Positions 17,706-26,439 of a DNA stretch of 64,000 bases are shown one piece after another. The notes below the pieces were generated by a model. It was not told the origin of the DNA. It did no database searches and was given only the letters and a program-made list of their open reading frames with translations. Origin of the DNA: Pontibacillus yanchengensis. Lineage in GTDB: Bacteria; Bacillota; Bacilli; Bacillales; BH030062. The DNA lies in the NCBI RefSeq assembly GCF_009856295.1, contig NZ_WMEU01000004.1:372001-436000 (forward strand), in the 5' to 3' direction. The position numbers and the translations under genes were made by a program. Numbering within the stretch: the stretch's first letter is position 1; each line of letters starts with the position of its first letter.

Positions 17706-18914
17706 ATGAAAAAAATGGGACTTAGGGAGTTTCTTTTTATCCTTCCGATTCTCCTGTTAATTGGCATCTTTTCCCTTTGGCCCGTTGTTCAATCCTTTAC
17801 GTACACGTTTTTTGATTATCAGTTGAATGATCAAACGAAATCCGGCCTTTATTTAAATGAACGTTTTAATGTGGACGTGTACAACGAGACGGCATTTTAC
17901 GTGGAGCGATTTTTAGATCGAAGTGAGATTGCAGCGGAAGAAGATCAGGAAACCGTAGAGCAGGTTGTCGAAAAGCTGAATAACGTAACGTCCCAATTTG
18001 AAGGCAAGGAAGGCGTTATTGAGATTGATAATGAACTCAAAAGTGACATACAGGAAAGTTACACAGTAACCAGCGAAGCAATAAATACCTTATCTGAAAA
18101 ATACGAATTACAACGAGAACAAGAGTTACCTTCTCTTGTAAAAGATCTCGATAATAGTTTAATAGAATCTAATTTTATTGGTTTCCAAGGCTATATCAAA
18201 GCCTTCAAAGACGATAGGGTTCATACAGCCTTTATCAATACGTTTGTCTTTACGATTGTATCTGTCGCATTTGAACTTGTTCTAGGCTTGGGAATGGCAT
18301 TAATTATGAATAAAGGGATGAGGGGACAAGGGTTCATCCGAACGGCATCCTTAATACCGTGGGCTCTCCCAACAGCGGTAGGAGCATTAATGTGGAGTTA
18401 CTTATATGATGGAGGCTATGGCATTGTAGCCAAGATATTTGCGGATATTGGTTTAATTGCAGAAGCTAATGACCTCATGCAAACCGCAACAGGTGCCATG
18501 TCAGCTGCAATCTTAGCGGATATTTGGAAGACCACACCTTATATGGCTATCCTTTTGCTAGCGGGCTTGCAGACAATTCCAAAATCGTTGTATGAAGCAG
18601 GTTCCATTGACGGGGCAAGTAAATTTCAACAATTCTTCCGTATCACATTGCCTTTGCTGAAACCATCTATCTTAGTGGCACTACTGTTCCGTACGTTGGA
18701 TGCCTTTCGAGTTTTCGACTTGATTTATGTATTAACGAATGGAGGTCCAGGTGGATCAACCGAGACCTTGTCCATCTACTCCTATAAAGCCATGTTCGGG
18801 CAGACCAACTTCGGATATGGATCCGTCATCGTTATGATTATGTTTGTTTGTGTAGCGATTATAGCCATCATATTTGTCCGTGTTCTAGGCACGAACTTAA
18901 TGGAGAAAAATTAA
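17706..18914 (+). CDS. Sugar ABC transporter permease (MalF type) with a ~110-residue extracellular insert
   Basis: At 402 aa this permease is about 110 residues longer than usual (~295). Membrane helix 1 (about residues 11-33) is followed by a long acidic, helical, charged segment (~45-150: EEDQETVEQVVEKLNNVTS, ELKSDIQESYTVTSE) before the normal FIGFQGYIKAFKD entry to the core. The EAA loop that contacts the ATPase is present (YEAGSIDGASKFQQFFRITL), with the helices around it intact. The insert sits on the outer side and could contact the binding protein. AAGGAGG precedes ATG 17706. The partner permease starts 13 nt after the stop; no ATPase gene is in the operon. Confidence 0.92.
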   Translation: MKKMGLREFLFILPILLLIGIFSLWPVVQSFTYTFFDYQLNDQTKSGLYLNERFNVDVYNETAFYVERFLDRSEIAAEEDQETVEQVVEKLNNVTSQFEGKEGVIEIDNELKSDIQESYTVTSEAINTLSEKYELQREQELPSLVKDLDNSLIESNFIGFQGYIKAFKDDRVHTAFINTFVFTIVSVAFELVLGLGMALIMNKGMRGQGFIRTASLIPWALPTAVGALMWSYLYDGGYGIVAKIFADIGLIAEANDLMQTATGAMSAAILADIWKTTPYMAILLLAGLQTIPKSLYEAGSIDGASKFQQFFRITLPLLKPSILVALLFRTLDAFRVFDLIYVLTNGGPGGSTETLSIYSYKAMFGQTNFGYGSVIVMIMFVCVAIIAIIFVRVLGTNLMEKN

Positions 18915-18927
18915 AGGAGGTTTTATC

Positions 18928-19776
18928 ATGGCTCAACAACCTAATCATCCAGATGCACCGAAAAGCAAATGGCCTTTTTTACTCCTGTTGACGTTTTACT
19001 TAGTCGTTGTGGTCTTCCCGTTCTTTTGGATATTAGTTACCTCCTTTAAAAGTTCAGGAGAAATATTTGGCGATAATGCATTTGGTGTCATACCTGAAAA
19101 CCCGACGCTAGATCACTATGCGAGCGTCATAATAGATAAAGGAATATTGAGAGCTGTTTGGAATAGCTTGATTGTTTCTTTTACCACAACAGTTTATATT
19201 ATTTTAGTCGCAACGTTTTCGGCCTATGCGATTTCGCGTTTTGAATTTAAAGGAAAAAGCGTACTGCTTGGGCTTGTCTTAGCTGTATCGATGTTCCCGC
19301 AAATGATTGTCATTGGTCCGATTTACAATTTATTTATTGAACTAGGATGGGCAAACAGCTACTGGATTGTTTTACCTTATTCATCAATCACCTTACCAAT
19401 GGCGGTGTGGATTTTGGTAACTCACTTCAATCAAATCCCATTAGCATTAGAGGAATCAGCGCGCATGGATGGAGCTACTCCATTTCAAACGCTATTTAGA
19501 ATTGTGTTTCCACTAGCAGCACCGGGGGTGTTTACAACCGCGATTATTGTTTTCATTATCGCTTGGAACGAATTCGTACTAACCATCACTATCAACTCAC
19601 AGTCCGAATATCATACCGTTCCGGTAGCAATATCCTTTTTACGAACACAATTTGAAATTCTTTGGGGTGAAGTTGCAGCTGCAACGGTCATTGTAACCAT
19701 ACCGACCTTACTCATCGTCCTCTTCTTCCAGCGTCAAATTGTGTCTGGTTTAACGAGTGGAGGAGTAAAGGAATAA
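18928..19776 (+). CDS. Sugar ABC transporter permease (MalG type)
   Basis: This 282-aa inner-membrane subunit has six hydrophobic helices and pairs with the upstream permease. Typical features are VFPFFWILVTSFKSSGEIF at the N-terminus, the PQMIVIGPIYNLF helix, the EAA loop LALEESARMDGATPFQTLF (residues ~170-188) that docks on the ATPase, and IAWNEFVLTITI near the end. AAAGGAGG precedes ATG 18928. The energizing ATPase must come from elsewhere; in Bacillus a shared MsmX-type ATPase serves several sugar importers. Confidence 0.93.
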   Translation: MAQQPNHPDAPKSKWPFLLLLTFYLVVVVFPFFWILVTSFKSSGEIFGDNAFGVIPENPTLDHYASVIIDKGILRAVWNSLIVSFTTTVYIILVATFSAYAISRFEFKGKSVLLGLVLAVSMFPQMIVIGPIYNLFIELGWANSYWIVLPYSSITLPMAVWILVTHFNQIPLALEESARMDGATPFQTLFRIVFPLAAPGVFTTAIIVFIIAWNEFVLTITINSQSEYHTVPVAISFLRTQFEILWGEVAAATVIVTIPTLLIVLFFQRQIVSGLTSGGVKE

Positions 19777-19824
19777 TAGCGAATACAAAAGCACTGTATT
19801 AGCAATAAAAAGGAGAGATTATAC

Positions 19825-22116
19825 GTGTCTTGGAAAGTAAGCAGTCAATCTGTAAAAGATACCGACTTATTGAATGAGGAAAGCTTATTCTTCGTCGGTA
19901 ATGGCTATATAGGCGTGCGAGGAAATTTTGAGGAATCATATGGGCCATCCTATCCTACCATACGAGGCACGTACTTGAATGCCTTTCACGATATAATTGA
20001 CATCCCATATGGAGAAAAGTTGTATGGGTTTCCTCCAACCCAACAAAAAATGTTAAATGTGATTGATAGTCAAACCATCTTAGTCTTATTGGGGGAAGAT
20101 CAAGAGAAGTTTACCATTACGGAAGGTGAACTTATAAGTTATGAGCGACACCTTCATCTGGACAAAGGGATGTCTGAACGAGTGGTTCACTGGAAATCAC
20201 CTCGAGGACGTGAGGTGAAGCTTCGCTTTGAACGAGTAGTTTCTTTTGTGCATCGTGAGCTATTTGCTATTCAGGTGAAAGTAGAACCAGTCAATTTCGC
20301 GGACTCGATTACGATTGTCTCGACGATTGATGGAGACGTGACGAACTTCTCAGATTCAAATGACCCACGTGTTGCGGGGGGAGAGGCCAAGCGTCTTCAT
20401 ACAGTTGAAGCGGCTGCCAACGATGACTATGGCTATGTCATCAATGAAGCGGAAACCTCTAAACTTCAAACGGCATGCTTAAGTTATCATCAGTCTGATC
20501 AATCCTTGAATACAATCGTGAATGAAAAAGGAAGCAGCATCGAGTTTGTTCATCATTATGAGGGAAGAGCTGGTGAGACACTTACCTTTTCAAAATGGAA
20601 CATATACGTCGATACGCTCAGGCATGGGGGTTCCTTGCTAGATCAAGTGCAAACGTTACGAGAACGATTTAACTCTATTACATTTGAGGACTTACAACAA
20701 TCTCAGAAAAACTACATGGACACATTTTGGCGTAAAAGTGATGTCGAGATTGATGGAGATACCTATTTACAAGAGGGGATTCGTTTTAATCTATTTCATC
20801 TTCTGCAATCCGTAGGTAGAGACAAACATAGCAATATCTCGGCTAAAGGGCTGTCTGGGGAAGGATACGAAGGCCATTATTTTTGGGATACGGAAATCTA
20901 TATGTTCCCTGTGTTTTTAATGACTAACCCAGAACTTGCAAAACAACTGTTGATTTACCGGTATTCCATTTTAGATAATGCGAAAGCGAGAGCGCGTGAA
21001 ATGGGACATAAACAAGGAGCGCTATTTCCTTGGAGGACGATTAGCGGCGATGAATGCTCCTCATTCTTCCCGGCAGGAACAGCGCAGTATCATATTAGCG
21101 CGGATATCGCGTATAGCTACATTCAGTACGTTCATGCCACCGAGGACATGCACTTTGTAAAAGAATATGGATTGGAAGTGCTGGTAGAAACAGCACGTCT
21201 CTGGATGGACATGGGCCATTACACGAAGGACGGACAATTTCTGATTAACAATGTCACAGGTCCTGATGAGTACACCTGTGTCATCAACAATAATTACTAC
21301 ACCAATGCGATGGTGAAGCATAACTTAGCTTGGGTCGCTAGACTCGCCCATCGTCTACAAGATGAAAATCAACGAGTGTACCAGCAACTAGCCAAGAAAA
21401 TCGGATTGAAGGAAGAGGAAATTCAGCAATGGGAACAAGCTGCCGAAGCAGTATTTTTACCTTACGATGAAGCGTTAGGGATCAATCCTCAAGACGACTC
21501 CTTTCTTCAAAAAGAAGTCTGGGATATCGAGAACACACCGAAGGAAAACTTCCCGTTACTACTGAACTATCATCCATTAACTTTATATCGATATCAAGTG
21601 TGTAAACAAGCAGATACCGTCCTAGCCCATTTTTTATTAGAAGATGAGCAATCGATGGACACGATAAGGCAGTCGTATAAGTATTACGAAGGAATCACCA
21701 CACATGATTCGTCCTTATCAACGTGCATTTTTAGTATTATGGCAGCTAAGCTTGGAGAAATGGACAAAGCATATAACTACTTTATAGAAACAGCGCGCCT
21801 TGATTTGGATAATACCCACGGGAATACGAAAGATGGTTTGCACATGGCTAATATGGGTGGAACATGGATGTCGATCGTGTTTGGATTTGCAGGCTTACGA
21901 ATCAAAGAAGACGGCCTTCATCTAAACCCAAAAATGCCATCAGACTGGAATCGCTATGCTTTTCATATTCAATATCGAAACCAACCTATTTTTGTAGAAG
22001 TACAAAATGACAAGATTAAGCTAGCCTTGCAAGAAGGGGAAGATATACCGATTTATGTGAATGAGGAAGTTTACACGCTTTCTGTAGGGAAGGCTGTTGA
22101 AGTTAGGATGAGCTAG
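19825..22116 (+). CDS. Glycoside hydrolase family 65 disaccharide phosphorylase
   Basis: The 763-aa enzyme has the GH65 layout: an N-terminal beta-sandwich (residues ~1-270, NEESLFFVGNGYIGVRGNFEE), a helical linker, the (alpha/alpha)6 catalytic barrel (~320-690) and a small C-terminal beta domain. Glu482 in VTGPDEYTCV is the expected general acid; the barrel also shows GEGYEGHYFWDTEIYMFP and GNTKDGLHMANMGGTW. GH65 enzymes split maltose, trehalose, kojibiose or nigerose with phosphate to beta-glucose-1-phosphate plus glucose; I cannot tell which. Cytoplasmic phosphorolysis after ABC import is the likely pathway. GTG 19825 follows AAGGAGAG. A beta-phosphoglucomutase, often next door, is missing here. 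Confidence 0.93.
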   Translation: MSWKVSSQSVKDTDLLNEESLFFVGNGYIGVRGNFEESYGPSYPTIRGTYLNAFHDIIDIPYGEKLYGFPPTQQKMLNVIDSQTILVLLGEDQEKFTITEGELISYERHLHLDKGMSERVVHWKSPRGREVKLRFERVVSFVHRELFAIQVKVEPVNFADSITIVSTIDGDVTNFSDSNDPRVAGGEAKRLHTVEAAANDDYGYVINEAETSKLQTACLSYHQSDQSLNTIVNEKGSSIEFVHHYEGRAGETLTFSKWNIYVDTLRHGGSLLDQVQTLRERFNSITFEDLQQSQKNYMDTFWRKSDVEIDGDTYLQEGIRFNLFHLLQSVGRDKHSNISAKGLSGEGYEGHYFWDTEIYMFPVFLMTNPELAKQLLIYRYSILDNAKARAREMGHKQGALFPWRTISGDECSSFFPAGTAQYHISADIAYSYIQYVHATEDMHFVKEYGLEVLVETARLWMDMGHYTKDGQFLINNVTGPDEYTCVINNNYYTNAMVKHNLAWVARLAHRLQDENQRVYQQLAKKIGLKEEEIQQWEQAAEAVFLPYDEALGINPQDDSFLQKEVWDIENTPKENFPLLLNYHPLTLYRYQVCKQADTVLAHFLLEDEQSMDTIRQSYKYYEGITTHDSSLSTCIFSIMAAKLGEMDKAYNYFIETARLDLDNTHGNTKDGLHMANMGGTWMSIVFGFAGLRIKEDGLHLNPKMPSDWNRYAFHIQYRNQPIFVEVQNDKIKLALQEGEDIPIYVNEEVYTLSVGKAVEVRMS

Positions 22117-22132
22117 TAATAAGAGAAGGTGA

Positions 22133-22159
22133 ATCGCATGGGGCCCATGCGATTTTTTA
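22133..22159 (+). terminator. Terminator of the sugar operon
   Basis: The perfect inverted repeat ATCGCATGGG / CCCATGCGAT is followed by TTTTTT, 16 nt after the GH65 stop. Confidence 0.88.
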
Positions 22160-22189
22160 CGCTTTTAAATCTTTTTTAGGATGAGAAGT

Positions 22190-22293
22190 GGGGAGGTGGA
22201 GCGAGCAAAAGTGGAGTGGAAGGGAGCGAATCGGATCTCGAAGCGAGCAAAAGTAGAGTGGAAGCGATAAACCCACACATAACGAGGGAAAAC
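22190..22293. repeat. Degenerate GAGCGA-type repeats
   Basis: Two copies of GCGAGCAAAAGTGGAGTGGA (one base different) lie 42 nt apart, with further GGAGCGA and AAGCGATA units between and after. They are followed by ACGAGGGAAAACCTACGCAT, which resembles 39953-39975. The block separates the convergent GH65 and GNAT genes. Confidence 0.5.
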
Positions 22294-23178
22294 CTACGCA
22301 TATGGTGGGAGAACCCTCTCATAAGCATAAATCGTCGGACCTTCTTCAAATCCAAATGATTTGTATAACCGTTCAGCTCCGGAGTTTTCGTTTCGAACAG
22401 AGATAGTAACCAGTTCGACGTTACTGTTCGTAAAAGCATGTTCACAAGCATAGGTTAGCAAGTTGCTACCAATTCCTTGATTTTGCTCTTGTTTTGCTAC
22501 GTTCATAAAACAAATTTCCGCCTCATCCGTTCCTTCTATTTCCTCCAGAAACACATAACCCCTCACACGTTGCTCATCTTTAAAAACCCAGAGGTGAAAA
22601 TGTGAATCATGCAGATGTAAATGGATCATTTCATCCACTGTATAGAAAGCTGCAGAAGGATGTAGTTCGTTTACTTCCTCATAATCTTCTACAATATAAG
22701 GTTCAACACCAGAAGTAGATGCCTCATTTAGGTGCCAATTTTTCTTCTGAAGCAGTAGCGTTTTCTCTATGTTATAGCAATGGAAGTGATGTGCTTCTGC
22801 AAATTGGGTAAGTTTCTCGTTTTTCTTATAGAAAGCAACTTTTACTGCTGATACATGAGACTTAATGGTTGGAAGACAGTTTGACCACAACATTTCTAAG
22901 CATTCTTCTGTTTGGGAACTGGTGGTGAATGGTCCTAGCAAGCGACCTAGCCCTTGCTCCAAAAAAGGAAGCAAACCAATGAATCCATTAATCGTTTCAT
23001 CTTGTTTTGATATCCAGGCAAACGGTGTACTAAAGCTTAGTAGTTGGGTGAGTTGTTCTTCTATAGCAGTTTGTTCAGATTCGAGCCAAGCAATGAAATG
23101 ATGATCGGTTTGGTTTAAGGAAGCTAACCAATGGCTAACATCGTTTACTTCTTCATATGTTAATGGTGTAATCTCCAT
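22294..23178 (-). CDS. GNAT family N-acetyltransferase
   Basis: This is a 294-aa protein whose C-terminal half is a GNAT domain: RGYVFLEEIEGTDEAEICFM, the acetyl-CoA loop QEQNQGIGSNLLTYACEHAF (motif A, residues ~222-241) and NSGAERLYKSFGFEEGPTI (motif B). The N-terminal ~140 residues look like a second, degenerate GNAT-like half without the CoA loop. Its acceptor is unknown. ATG 23178 follows GAGGAGATAGAAG. It is divergent from the UbiB-like kinase gene. Confidence 0.85.
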   Translation of the reverse strand: MEITPLTYEEVNDVSHWLASLNQTDHHFIAWLESEQTAIEEQLTQLLSFSTPFAWISKQDETINGFIGLLPFLEQGLGRLLGPFTTSSQTEECLEMLWSNCLPTIKSHVSAVKVAFYKKNEKLTQFAEAHHFHCYNIEKTLLLQKKNWHLNEASTSGVEPYIVEDYEEVNELHPSAAFYTVDEMIHLHLHDSHFHLWVFKDEQRVRGYVFLEEIEGTDEAEICFMNVAKQEQNQGIGSNLLTYACEHAFTNSNVELVTISVRNENSGAERLYKSFGFEEGPTIYAYERVLPPYA

Positions 23179-23298
23179 CTTCTATCTCCTCACTTAACGT
23201 AATGAGCTAACTGTAACAGAACAAATCGTTACAAAAAAGTGACGACGCAAATCGATAGGATTGCGAGGCCAAAATTCGGGTACAAATAACATATAGCA

Positions 23299-24978
23299 AT
23301 GAAGAGGGGGGAAGCTCAACTTTTGAAATATACAGCACTTTATCGCATAACTATTATTGTATCCATGGCTGTAAAATTTTTATGGCAAATTTTTTGGTTT
23401 CAAAAAACAAATCGAATATGGGACGAGAAAACGAGGCAGAAATGGGAGTCCCTACTCGTAAAGCAAGCAAAAGAGTATCGCCAAAAAGCGTTGCAGCTGG
23501 AAGGCTTACTCATCAAAGTTGGGCAATTTTTAAGTACACGTGCTGACCTTCTTCCGCCCGTATTTCTTAAAGAATTAGAAGGTCTTGTAGATCGCGTCGA
23601 ACCTGTTCCTTTTGACAAATCGAGAGAAATTGTTGAAGAGGATTGGGGAGACGACTTGTATGAATACATAGAAGACATCGACGAAGAACCTGTAGCTTCT
23701 GCATCGATTGGGGAAGTGTATAAAGCAACATTGAAAGATGGGAAAACGGTAGCGATCAAAATTCAGCGTTATCGGGTTGGGCAGATTTTTCATACGGATT
23801 TTAAAGCGATGCGAATTGTATTTTGGATCCTTTCGCGTGTGTCATCCATTGGAAAAAAGGCAGACTTAGGTGCACTTTACCGAGAATTAGTGCAAGTTGT
23901 CAGTAAGGAGCTTGACTTTAAGAAAGAATTGAAGCACTCCCTCTATTTCAAGGAACGGTTTAAAGATTTTGAAGGTGTATATATTCCGGACTATTACGAA
24001 TATCTATCAACAAGAAGAGTATTGGTCATGGAATGGATTGAAGGGGTAAAAGTTACCGATGAGACATTCATACAAGAGCATCAACTAAACAGAGAGCATA
24101 TTGCCAAGAAAGTGTTTGATTTATTTGTAGAACAGCTCGTTTCCGATGGAATGTTCCACGCCGATCCCCACTCTGGAAACTTAATGCTTCGTTCGGACGG
24201 GACGATTGTCATGATTGATTATGGAATGGTTGGAGAGATTGACAAGGATGATGCAAGCTATATTCGAATGATGATTCAAGGCTTTATTCTAGACGATTAC
24301 GATAAGGTCATACATGCTCTTGAAGATATGAACTTCTTACTTCCTCACGCCAATAAGCAAAAAGTGAAGCGGCTATTACGCGAAATGTCTGATATGTATT
24401 TCCAAGGAAGCTTTGAAAAGTTTGACCAGGATGTACTAAATCAAATCCTAGATGATTTACAAAAATTTGTGAAAGATCAGCCGATTCAATTGCCAGCTGA
24501 TTATGCATTCTTAGGAAGAGCGGCGTCGATTGTAATAGGCGTGTTAACTTCCATTCACCCATCCATTGATTTAATGAAGTGGGGCAAACCCGTCATTAAG
24601 GAATGGGTTTCAGGTAATGAATCAGATGCATCGATTTATAAAGAGGTGTTAAAAGATTCAGCAAAACCATTACTATCTTTACCAAAGGCTCTGAATCAAT
24701 ACTTAACCGATAGTGAACATCAAAGAGCCTGGCAAGAACGCCAACAACAGCATCGTCTTTTTCATCAGTACTATTTGTTTTATGCGTTGTTATCATTCGT
24801 TATTTTTGCATCTGGAAGTGGGTTTCTAATGGTGAAATACCCTGATTTGCCAGATGTATCAATATATATGGGCTTTAGTGTCAGTGGAGTAGGATTGTTA
24901 GGTGTGATTTTATTTGCGATTATTCATTTTCTAACCATTCAAACCATAACCAAAGATAGGAGGAATAAAAGTGAGTGA
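23299..24978 (+). CDS. ABC1/UbiB/AarF-family atypical protein kinase-like ATPase
   Basis: The 559-aa protein has the UbiB signature set: the KxGQ motif in LLIKVGQFLSTRADLLP (~residues 71-87), the Ala-rich loop ASASIGEVYKA, the lysine in VAIKIQR, the catalytic loop DGMFHADPHSGNLML and the metal site MIDYGMVGEI. One N-terminal and two C-terminal hydrophobic helices (~493-512 and 525-547) tie it to the membrane. Family members support quinone synthesis or lipid homeostasis through ATPase rather than protein-kinase activity; the role in Bacillaceae, which use menaquinone, is unclear. It overlaps the next gene by 8 nt, which points to translational coupling with the phasin-like protein. Confidence 0.92.
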   Translation: MKRGEAQLLKYTALYRITIIVSMAVKFLWQIFWFQKTNRIWDEKTRQKWESLLVKQAKEYRQKALQLEGLLIKVGQFLSTRADLLPPVFLKELEGLVDRVEPVPFDKSREIVEEDWGDDLYEYIEDIDEEPVASASIGEVYKATLKDGKTVAIKIQRYRVGQIFHTDFKAMRIVFWILSRVSSIGKKADLGALYRELVQVVSKELDFKKELKHSLYFKERFKDFEGVYIPDYYEYLSTRRVLVMEWIEGVKVTDETFIQEHQLNREHIAKKVFDLFVEQLVSDGMFHADPHSGNLMLRSDGTIVMIDYGMVGEIDKDDASYIRMMIQGFILDDYDKVIHALEDMNFLLPHANKQKVKRLLREMSDMYFQGSFEKFDQDVLNQILDDLQKFVKDQPIQLPADYAFLGRAASIVIGVLTSIHPSIDLMKWGKPVIKEWVSGNESDASIYKEVLKDSAKPLLSLPKALNQYLTDSEHQRAWQERQQQHRLFHQYYLFYALLSFVIFASGSGFLMVKYPDLPDVSIYMGFSVSGVGLLGVILFAIIHFLTIQTITKDRRNKSE

Positions 24979-25273
24979 TTTACTTAAAAAAGGATTTTTT
25001 ATTGGGATAGGTGCAGCAGTAAATGGAAAAGAGAAGGCGAGCAAGATGCTGGATGAATTAATTGAGAAGGGTCAGATTTCTCCAGGTGAAGCGAGAGATA
25101 TGCTCAACTCCTTTAAAGAAAAAGGCGAAGAACAAAATAAACAATGGAATTCTAAATCACAAGACTATTTCCGCGATACGATTAAAGAGTTAGGCTTTGT
25201 AACGAAAGAGGAATACGAACAACTTGAATTACGAGTAAAAAAACTAGAAGAACTTCATAAGGATGAAGAATAA
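24971..25273 (+). CDS. Phasin-superfamily-like coiled-coil protein
   Basis: This 100-aa protein starts with GTG 24971 inside the end of the UbiB-like gene (ribosome binding site AGGAGGAATAAAA). It has a short apolar N-terminus (LLKKGFFIGIGAAVNGKEK), then helices rich in K/E with a C-terminal heptad coiled coil (EYEQLELRVKKLEELHKDE). The pattern ISPGEARDMLNSFKEKGEEQ is typical of small phasin-like proteins that are repeatedly found next to AarF/UbiB genes. It probably works with the kinase-like partner, possibly at a membrane or lipid surface. Confidence 0.8.
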   Translation: MSDLLKKGFFIGIGAAVNGKEKASKMLDELIEKGQISPGEARDMLNSFKEKGEEQNKQWNSKSQDYFRDTIKELGFVTKEEYEQLELRVKKLEELHKDEE

Positions 25274-25406
25274 GCAATAGCAAAGGCATGTGATATGAAA
25301 TTAAGTAGTTAAGTTTTGGAGTACAAAACATCAAATTGAACTAATCAAGAGCTTGCAACTAAGGTTTCACTTTCGGAGTACAGTACCCACAGTAAAGACC
25401 ATAATT

Positions 25407-25445
25407 GCAGACAAATTCACAAATGAATTTGTCTGCTTTTTTTAT
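25407..25445 (+). terminator. Terminator of the ubiB-like/phasin-like operon
   Basis: GCAGACAAATTCA / TGAATTTGTCTGC is a 13-bp perfect stem with a 4-nt loop, followed by TTTTTTT, 134 nt after the stop. Confidence 0.9.
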
Positions 25446-25486
25446 GTTATCCATCGTAAAGAAAGTATAACTTTTGGCGCTTACAT

Positions 25487-25632
25487 GTCTAGATCTAGCG
25501 CCCAGCAAACTTCCTGCTCCTTCTTACTAAAGGAAGTTCGATTAAATCCGCTGCACCGTGCAGCAACATCGAACTGACCTACGTCCTGTAAGCCGCAGCA
25601 TATACGTCGCTAGCAGGGCGCTTGCATTTTTT
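25487..25632 (+). repeat. Dispersed intergenic repeat, copy C
   Basis: It starts GTCTAGATCTAGCGCCCAGC and ends GTCGCTAGCAGGGCGCTTGC. It has the AGGAAGTTCGATTAAATCCG and GCAGCAACATCGAACTGACC interior arms of the long form but lacks the TTACGATAAGTCAACATC block. It lies just upstream of the cytochrome oxidase promoter region. Confidence 0.8.
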
Positions 25633-25688
25633 TATATAATATCAGGGATGTTTCAGCTTGGAAATTAGAGGTAATAGACAAACATATG

Positions 25689-25702
25689 TGAAAACGATTT
25701 AA
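25689..25702 (+). promoter_or_regulatory. Possible CcpA cre upstream of the cytochrome oxidase genes
   Basis: TGAAAACGATTTAA, 20 nt before the subunit II start, fits the first half and centre of a cre but not the end (CA expected). Catabolite control of terminal oxidases is known in Bacillus, so the match is plausible though not strong. Confidence 0.3.
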
Positions 25703-25721
25703 GTAGAAATGAGGGGAATCA

Positions 25722-26426
25722 ATGAAGAAGTTGTCGTTTCTATTTTCATGTTTGGTGCTGTTCCTTTCAGGGTGTAGCATGCGTGTCTTTAACCCTATAA
25801 GTGAAACGGCTCGGGATCAGTCGTTTTTAATTCTATTTAGCTTTTTTCTAATGATGATTGTTCTTGTAGTGGTTTTCGTTATGTTTGCTAGATTCATGTG
25901 GAAATACCGGGAAACAGAAGAAAATAAACATACGATTCCAGAAGATGAAGAAGGAAATAAAGCCTTTGAACTAACGTGGACAATACTACCAATTATTTTG
26001 CTTATTGTGTTAGCGGTTCCAACTGTAAGGATGACGTACGATATGTCAGCTGAGGTTACATCAAATCCTGCTAATGCAGTTCATATTGAGGTAACGGCTC
26101 AACAATTTAGTTGGACCTTTACATACGAAGGCGGCGTTCAAACCATTAACAATGTCACGCTTCCAAAAGACCGTCCTGTTGTCTTTCATTTGAATTCTAA
26201 GGATGTCATACATTCTTTTTGGATACCTAGACTTGGAGGAAAGAGAGACGTAATGCCTGGAGAAAATCGACGTCTGATTGTAACTCCAGAAGAAACAGGG
26301 ACGTATCAGGGGAAATGTGCTGAGTTTTGTGGAGTGGATCATGCAAAAATGCGTTTCACGACTGAAGTTAAATCGCAACAAGCATACCAGCAATGGTTGA
26401 ACGAAGAAAAGAAGGAAATGGAGTAG
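25722..26426 (+). CDS. Cytochrome c oxidase subunit II (CuA type, no cytochrome c domain)
   Basis: This is a 234-aa lipoprotein-type subunit II: lipobox FLSGC (Cys18), two membrane helices (~32-58 and 83-103), then the cupredoxin domain outside. CuA ligands are all visible: His near residue 164 (DVIHSFWIP), then Cys199, Glu201, Cys203, His207 and Met210 in CAEFCGVDHAKM. It therefore takes electrons from cytochrome c and is not a quinol oxidase subunit. Unlike the caa3 CtaC of Bacillus (~350 aa) it ends right after the CuA domain and lacks the fused cytochrome c. It leads a three-gene operon; subunit I starts 13 nt after its stop. Confidence 0.93.
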   Translation: MKKLSFLFSCLVLFLSGCSMRVFNPISETARDQSFLILFSFFLMMIVLVVVFVMFARFMWKYRETEENKHTIPEDEEGNKAFELTWTILPIILLIVLAVPTVRMTYDMSAEVTSNPANAVHIEVTAQQFSWTFTYEGGVQTINNVTLPKDRPVVFHLNSKDVIHSFWIPRLGGKRDVMPGENRRLIVTPEETGTYQGKCAEFCGVDHAKMRFTTEVKSQQAYQQWLNEEKKEME

Positions 26427-26439
26427 AGGGGGGATCTTC

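Noticed and set aside
25353..25577. 74-aa plus-strand ORF after the phasin-like gene
   Set aside because: It spans the terminator at 25407 and repeat copy C, so it is not a gene.
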